Positions 24,012 through 25,596 of a stretch of DNA of 25,596 nt are shown here, piece after piece. The position numbers and the translations under genes were made by a program. Below the pieces are notes generated by a model. The model searched no databases and had not been told where the DNA came from. It saw only the letters and a list, made by a program, of their open reading frames with translations. This stretch comes from CAYNQN01 sp964530525 (GTDB lineage: Bacteria > Actinomycetota > Acidimicrobiia > Acidimicrobiales > Acidimicrobilacustridaceae). How positions within the stretch are numbered: the stretch's first letter is position 1; each line of letters starts with the position of its first letter. Where the stretch lies: assembly GCA_964530525.1 (NCBI GenBank), contig CAZHBH010000030.1, positions 1 to 25,596 of the forward strand, read 5' to 3'.

Positions 24012-24553
24012 GGCGCTCGGTGGTCCTCGCCGCATGGCTGGCGGTGGTGTGGGTGGCCCTCTGGCAGGACCTATCGATCGCCAACCTGTCCACGGGCCTC
24101 TTGGTGGCCGTCGTGCTGGTGGTCTTGTTCCCCCTGGGCGGCCGGGCGAGAGCTGCCGGCCACGACCCAGGGCGCATCACCGTGCGACTCCTGCCGACGG
24201 CGCGCTTCGCCGTGATCTTCGCTTGGAAGCTCTTGGAGGCGAGCGCGATCGTGACCTGGCAGGTGCTCCGGCCGGCTCGCACCTTGGACGAGGCCGTCGT
24301 GGAGGTGCCGCTGCGCACGGCTTCCACGGGCATCGCCACCATCGTGGCCGACGCGGTCACCCTCACACCCGGGACGCTGACCATCGAGATCGCCTCGGGC
24401 GGCGGCACGCCCGTCGTCCTCTTCGTGCACGTCCTCAAGCTCCGCGATCCGGAGCTGATCCGGGCTGACGTCTCCAAGTTCGAGGATCTGGCCCTCGCAG
24501 CCTTCGGAAGCCCCGTCGAGCACGAGGCGCAGACCAGGGGCCAGGACGGGTGA
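24008..24553 (+). CDS. mrpE: Mrp antiporter subunit E
   Basis: 181 residues. Two or three N-terminal membrane helices are followed by the conserved FAWKLLEASAIVTWQVLRP (about 75-93) and a cytoplasmic domain with VEVPLRTASTGIATIVADAVTLTPGTLTIEI, the MrpE/MnhE signature. The ATG overlaps the mrpD stop, and the end overlaps mrpF (GTGA). Confidence 0.94.
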   Translation: MRRSVVLAAWLAVVWVALWQDLSIANLSTGLLVAVVLVVLFPLGGRARAAGHDPGRITVRLLPTARFAVIFAWKLLEASAIVTWQVLRPARTLDEAVVEVPLRTASTGIATIVADAVTLTPGTLTIEIASGGGTPVVLFVHVLKLRDPELIRADVSKFEDLALAAFGSPVEHEAQTRGQDG

Positions 24554-24810
24554 CGGTGGTGACCGACGTCGCGCTGGGCCTTCTGGCCGTCGCGGCCGTG
24601 CTGATGGCCGCCCGCGTCGTGTTGGGGCCCACCGTCGCCCAGCGGATCGTGGCCCTCGATGCGATGCTGGTCGTGGTGGTGTGCGGAGTCCTGGTGGTCG
24701 CCGCTCGCACGGGTGACCCGGTGTTCCTGGACGTGGCTGTCGTCGCGGCTCTCGTCGCCTTCGCGGGGACCGTGACCGTTGCGCGCTTCATCGAGCGGCG
24801 GGGCTCGTGA
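24550..24810 (+). CDS. mrpF: Mrp antiporter subunit F
   Basis: 86 residues, three membrane helices, the typical MrpF size. Conserved features are the R-V-V-LGPTVAQRIVALDAML segment (about 22-40) with its buried Asp, and FLDVAVVAALVAFAGTVTVARF. GTG start in a GTGA overlap with mrpE; it ends in a GTGA overlap with mrpG. Confidence 0.94.
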   Translation: MTVVTDVALGLLAVAAVLMAARVVLGPTVAQRIVALDAMLVVVVCGVLVVAARTGDPVFLDVAVVAALVAFAGTVTVARFIERRGS

Positions 24811-25187
24811 TGATCCTCGATGGCATCTCGGCCGCACTCCTGTTGGTGGGCTGCGCGCTCTGCTTGATCGCCGGCGTGGGGTTGCATCGCTTCCCCGACG
24901 TGTTCGCCCGAATGCACGTGGCCACAAAGCCCGCAACGCTCGGCGTGGCTCTCGTGGTGGCAGGCACCGGCATCCGATTGGCGAACGCGGGGGATGTGGC
25001 CAAGCTCGCCCTGGTCCTCGGCCTCCAGCTGGTGACCGGCCCGACAGCGGCGCACGTACTGGGCCGGGCTGCCTATCGGGCGGGCAACGAGCTGAGCTCC
25101 GCTACCGTGCTCGACGAGTTGGGCTCTCGGCCCGCACCGGACGCGGGTCCGGATGAGAGCAGCACTCGCTTCACGGAGGGGCCTTGA
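24807..25187 (+). CDS. mrpG: Mrp antiporter subunit G
   Basis: 126 residues, three membrane helices, then a hydrophilic tail of about 35 residues. The family motif GLHRFPDVFARMHVATKPATLGVALV (about 25-50) is clear. The start is a GTG at 24807 in a GTGA overlap; the next codon, ATG at 24810, is the alternative. It completes a full A-to-G set, so this is a seven-subunit (group 1) Mrp antiporter. One nucleotide separates it from the exonuclease-like gene. Confidence 0.95.
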   Translation: MMILDGISAALLLVGCALCLIAGVGLHRFPDVFARMHVATKPATLGVALVVAGTGIRLANAGDVAKLALVLGLQLVTGPTAAHVLGRAAYRAGNELSSATVLDELGSRPAPDAGPDESSTRFTEGP

Positions 25188-25188
25188 C

Positions 25189-25596
25189 ATGAAGGTGCAC
25201 CTGGTCGACGGCACCTACGAGCTGTTCCGCTACCACTTCGCGCTGCCCTCCCATGTCACCGCCGACGGCATGGAGGTGGCGGCGGCCCGGGGTGTGCTGG
25301 GTTCGATGCTGGGACTGCTGGAGGACGGCGCGACCCACGTGGGGATCGCCACAGACCACGTCATCGAGTCGTTCCGCAACGAGATGTGGCCTGGCTACAA
25401 GACGAGCGTGGGGATGCCCCCGGAGCTCCTCGGGCAGTTCGGCTTGCTGGAGGACCTCCTGAGTGCGGCGGGCTTCGAGGTGTTCGCGATGGTGACCCAC
25501 GAGGCCGACGACGCGCTCGCCTCTGCCGCCGAGGTGGCGGCAGCCGATCCCCATGTGGAGCAGGTGCTCATCTGCACGCCCGACAAGGACCTGGCC
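25189..25596 (+). CDS. 5'-3' exonuclease-like protein, 3' end outside window
   Basis: 136 residues are visible and the frame is open to the edge. It begins MKVHLVDGTYELFRYHFA, with a metal-binding Asp at D7, then FRNEMWPGYK (62-71), EADDALA (105-111) and PDKDLA (131-136). These are the N-terminal motifs of the PolA-type 5'-3' exonuclease/flap endonuclease fold. Whether it is a free-standing exonuclease or the start of a DNA polymerase I cannot be decided here; the divergent start (DGTYELFR rather than DGxSLxYRAF) favours a stand-alone exonuclease. The ATG at 25189 lies 1 nt after the mrpG stop, an unexpected tail to an antiporter operon. Confidence 0.85.
   Translation, partial: MKVHLVDGTYELFRYHFALPSHVTADGMEVAAARGVLGSMLGLLEDGATHVGIATDHVIESFRNEMWPGYKTSVGMPPELLGQFGLLEDLLSAAGFEVFAMVTHEADDALASAAEVAAADPHVEQVLICTPDKDLA

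Noticed and set aside
1..25596. Mobile elements, CRISPR arrays, prophage genes, toxin-antitoxin or defence modules.
   Set aside because: No transposase, integrase, regularly spaced direct repeats or defence-gene motifs were seen; all genes fit metabolism, transport, signalling or information processing.

Overview
The window is high-GC, gene-dense chromosomal DNA that looks like an actinobacterium. Supporting features are GTG starts, four-base stop/start overlaps, a tRNA-Ser/tadA/SRP RNA/dnaX/recR neighbourhood, a DnaX with a long Pro/Ala-rich linker and extra C-terminal domain, TANNNT -10 boxes placed for leaderless mRNAs, and crotonyl-CoA carboxylase/reductase. Acidimicrobiia is a guess that the sequence does not prove.

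Layout. Bases 1-11528 are read on the minus strand: a membrane pyrophosphatase cut by the window edge (hppA), a membrane-anchored PQQ-like beta-propeller protein, release factor 3 (prfC, 4 nt upstream of the propeller gene), a class C beta-lactamase-like serine hydrolase, a PAS-PAS-PAS-GGDEF-EAL cyclic-di-GMP protein, an ABC exporter half-transporter, tRNA-Ser(CGA), the tRNA adenosine deaminase tadA, and tRNA-Ser(GGA). From 11617 the plus strand carries the small SRP RNA, dnaX and recR. A thiolase lies on the minus strand (14495-15676). Divergent from it is a plus-strand operon of crotonyl-CoA carboxylase/reductase, methylmalonyl/ethylmalonyl-CoA epimerase and a DUF2252 protein. The right end is a complete seven-gene Mrp cation/proton antiporter operon (mrpABCDEFG, every junction a 4-nt overlap), followed after 1 nt by a 5'-3' exonuclease-like gene that runs off the window.

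How the genes fit together. Thiolase, Ccr and the epimerase are three non-contiguous steps of acetyl-CoA assimilation (ethylmalonyl-CoA pathway) or of C4/C5 extender-unit supply. Mrp and the pyrophosphatase both act on membrane ion gradients. The SRP RNA/dnaX/recR and tRNA-Ser/tadA cluster is housekeeping.

No gap exceeds 300 bases. I found no insertion sequence, prophage, CRISPR array or toxin-antitoxin pair, and no clear evidence of an undescribed multi-gene system. The most interesting signals are non-coding: -10-like boxes exactly 6 nt before the start codons of three genes that lack Shine-Dalgarno sequences, paired perfect palindromes before the Mrp operon, and an 8-bp inverted repeat just upstream of the hppA promoter. 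DUF2252 in the ccr-epimerase operon is the best protein-level lead.
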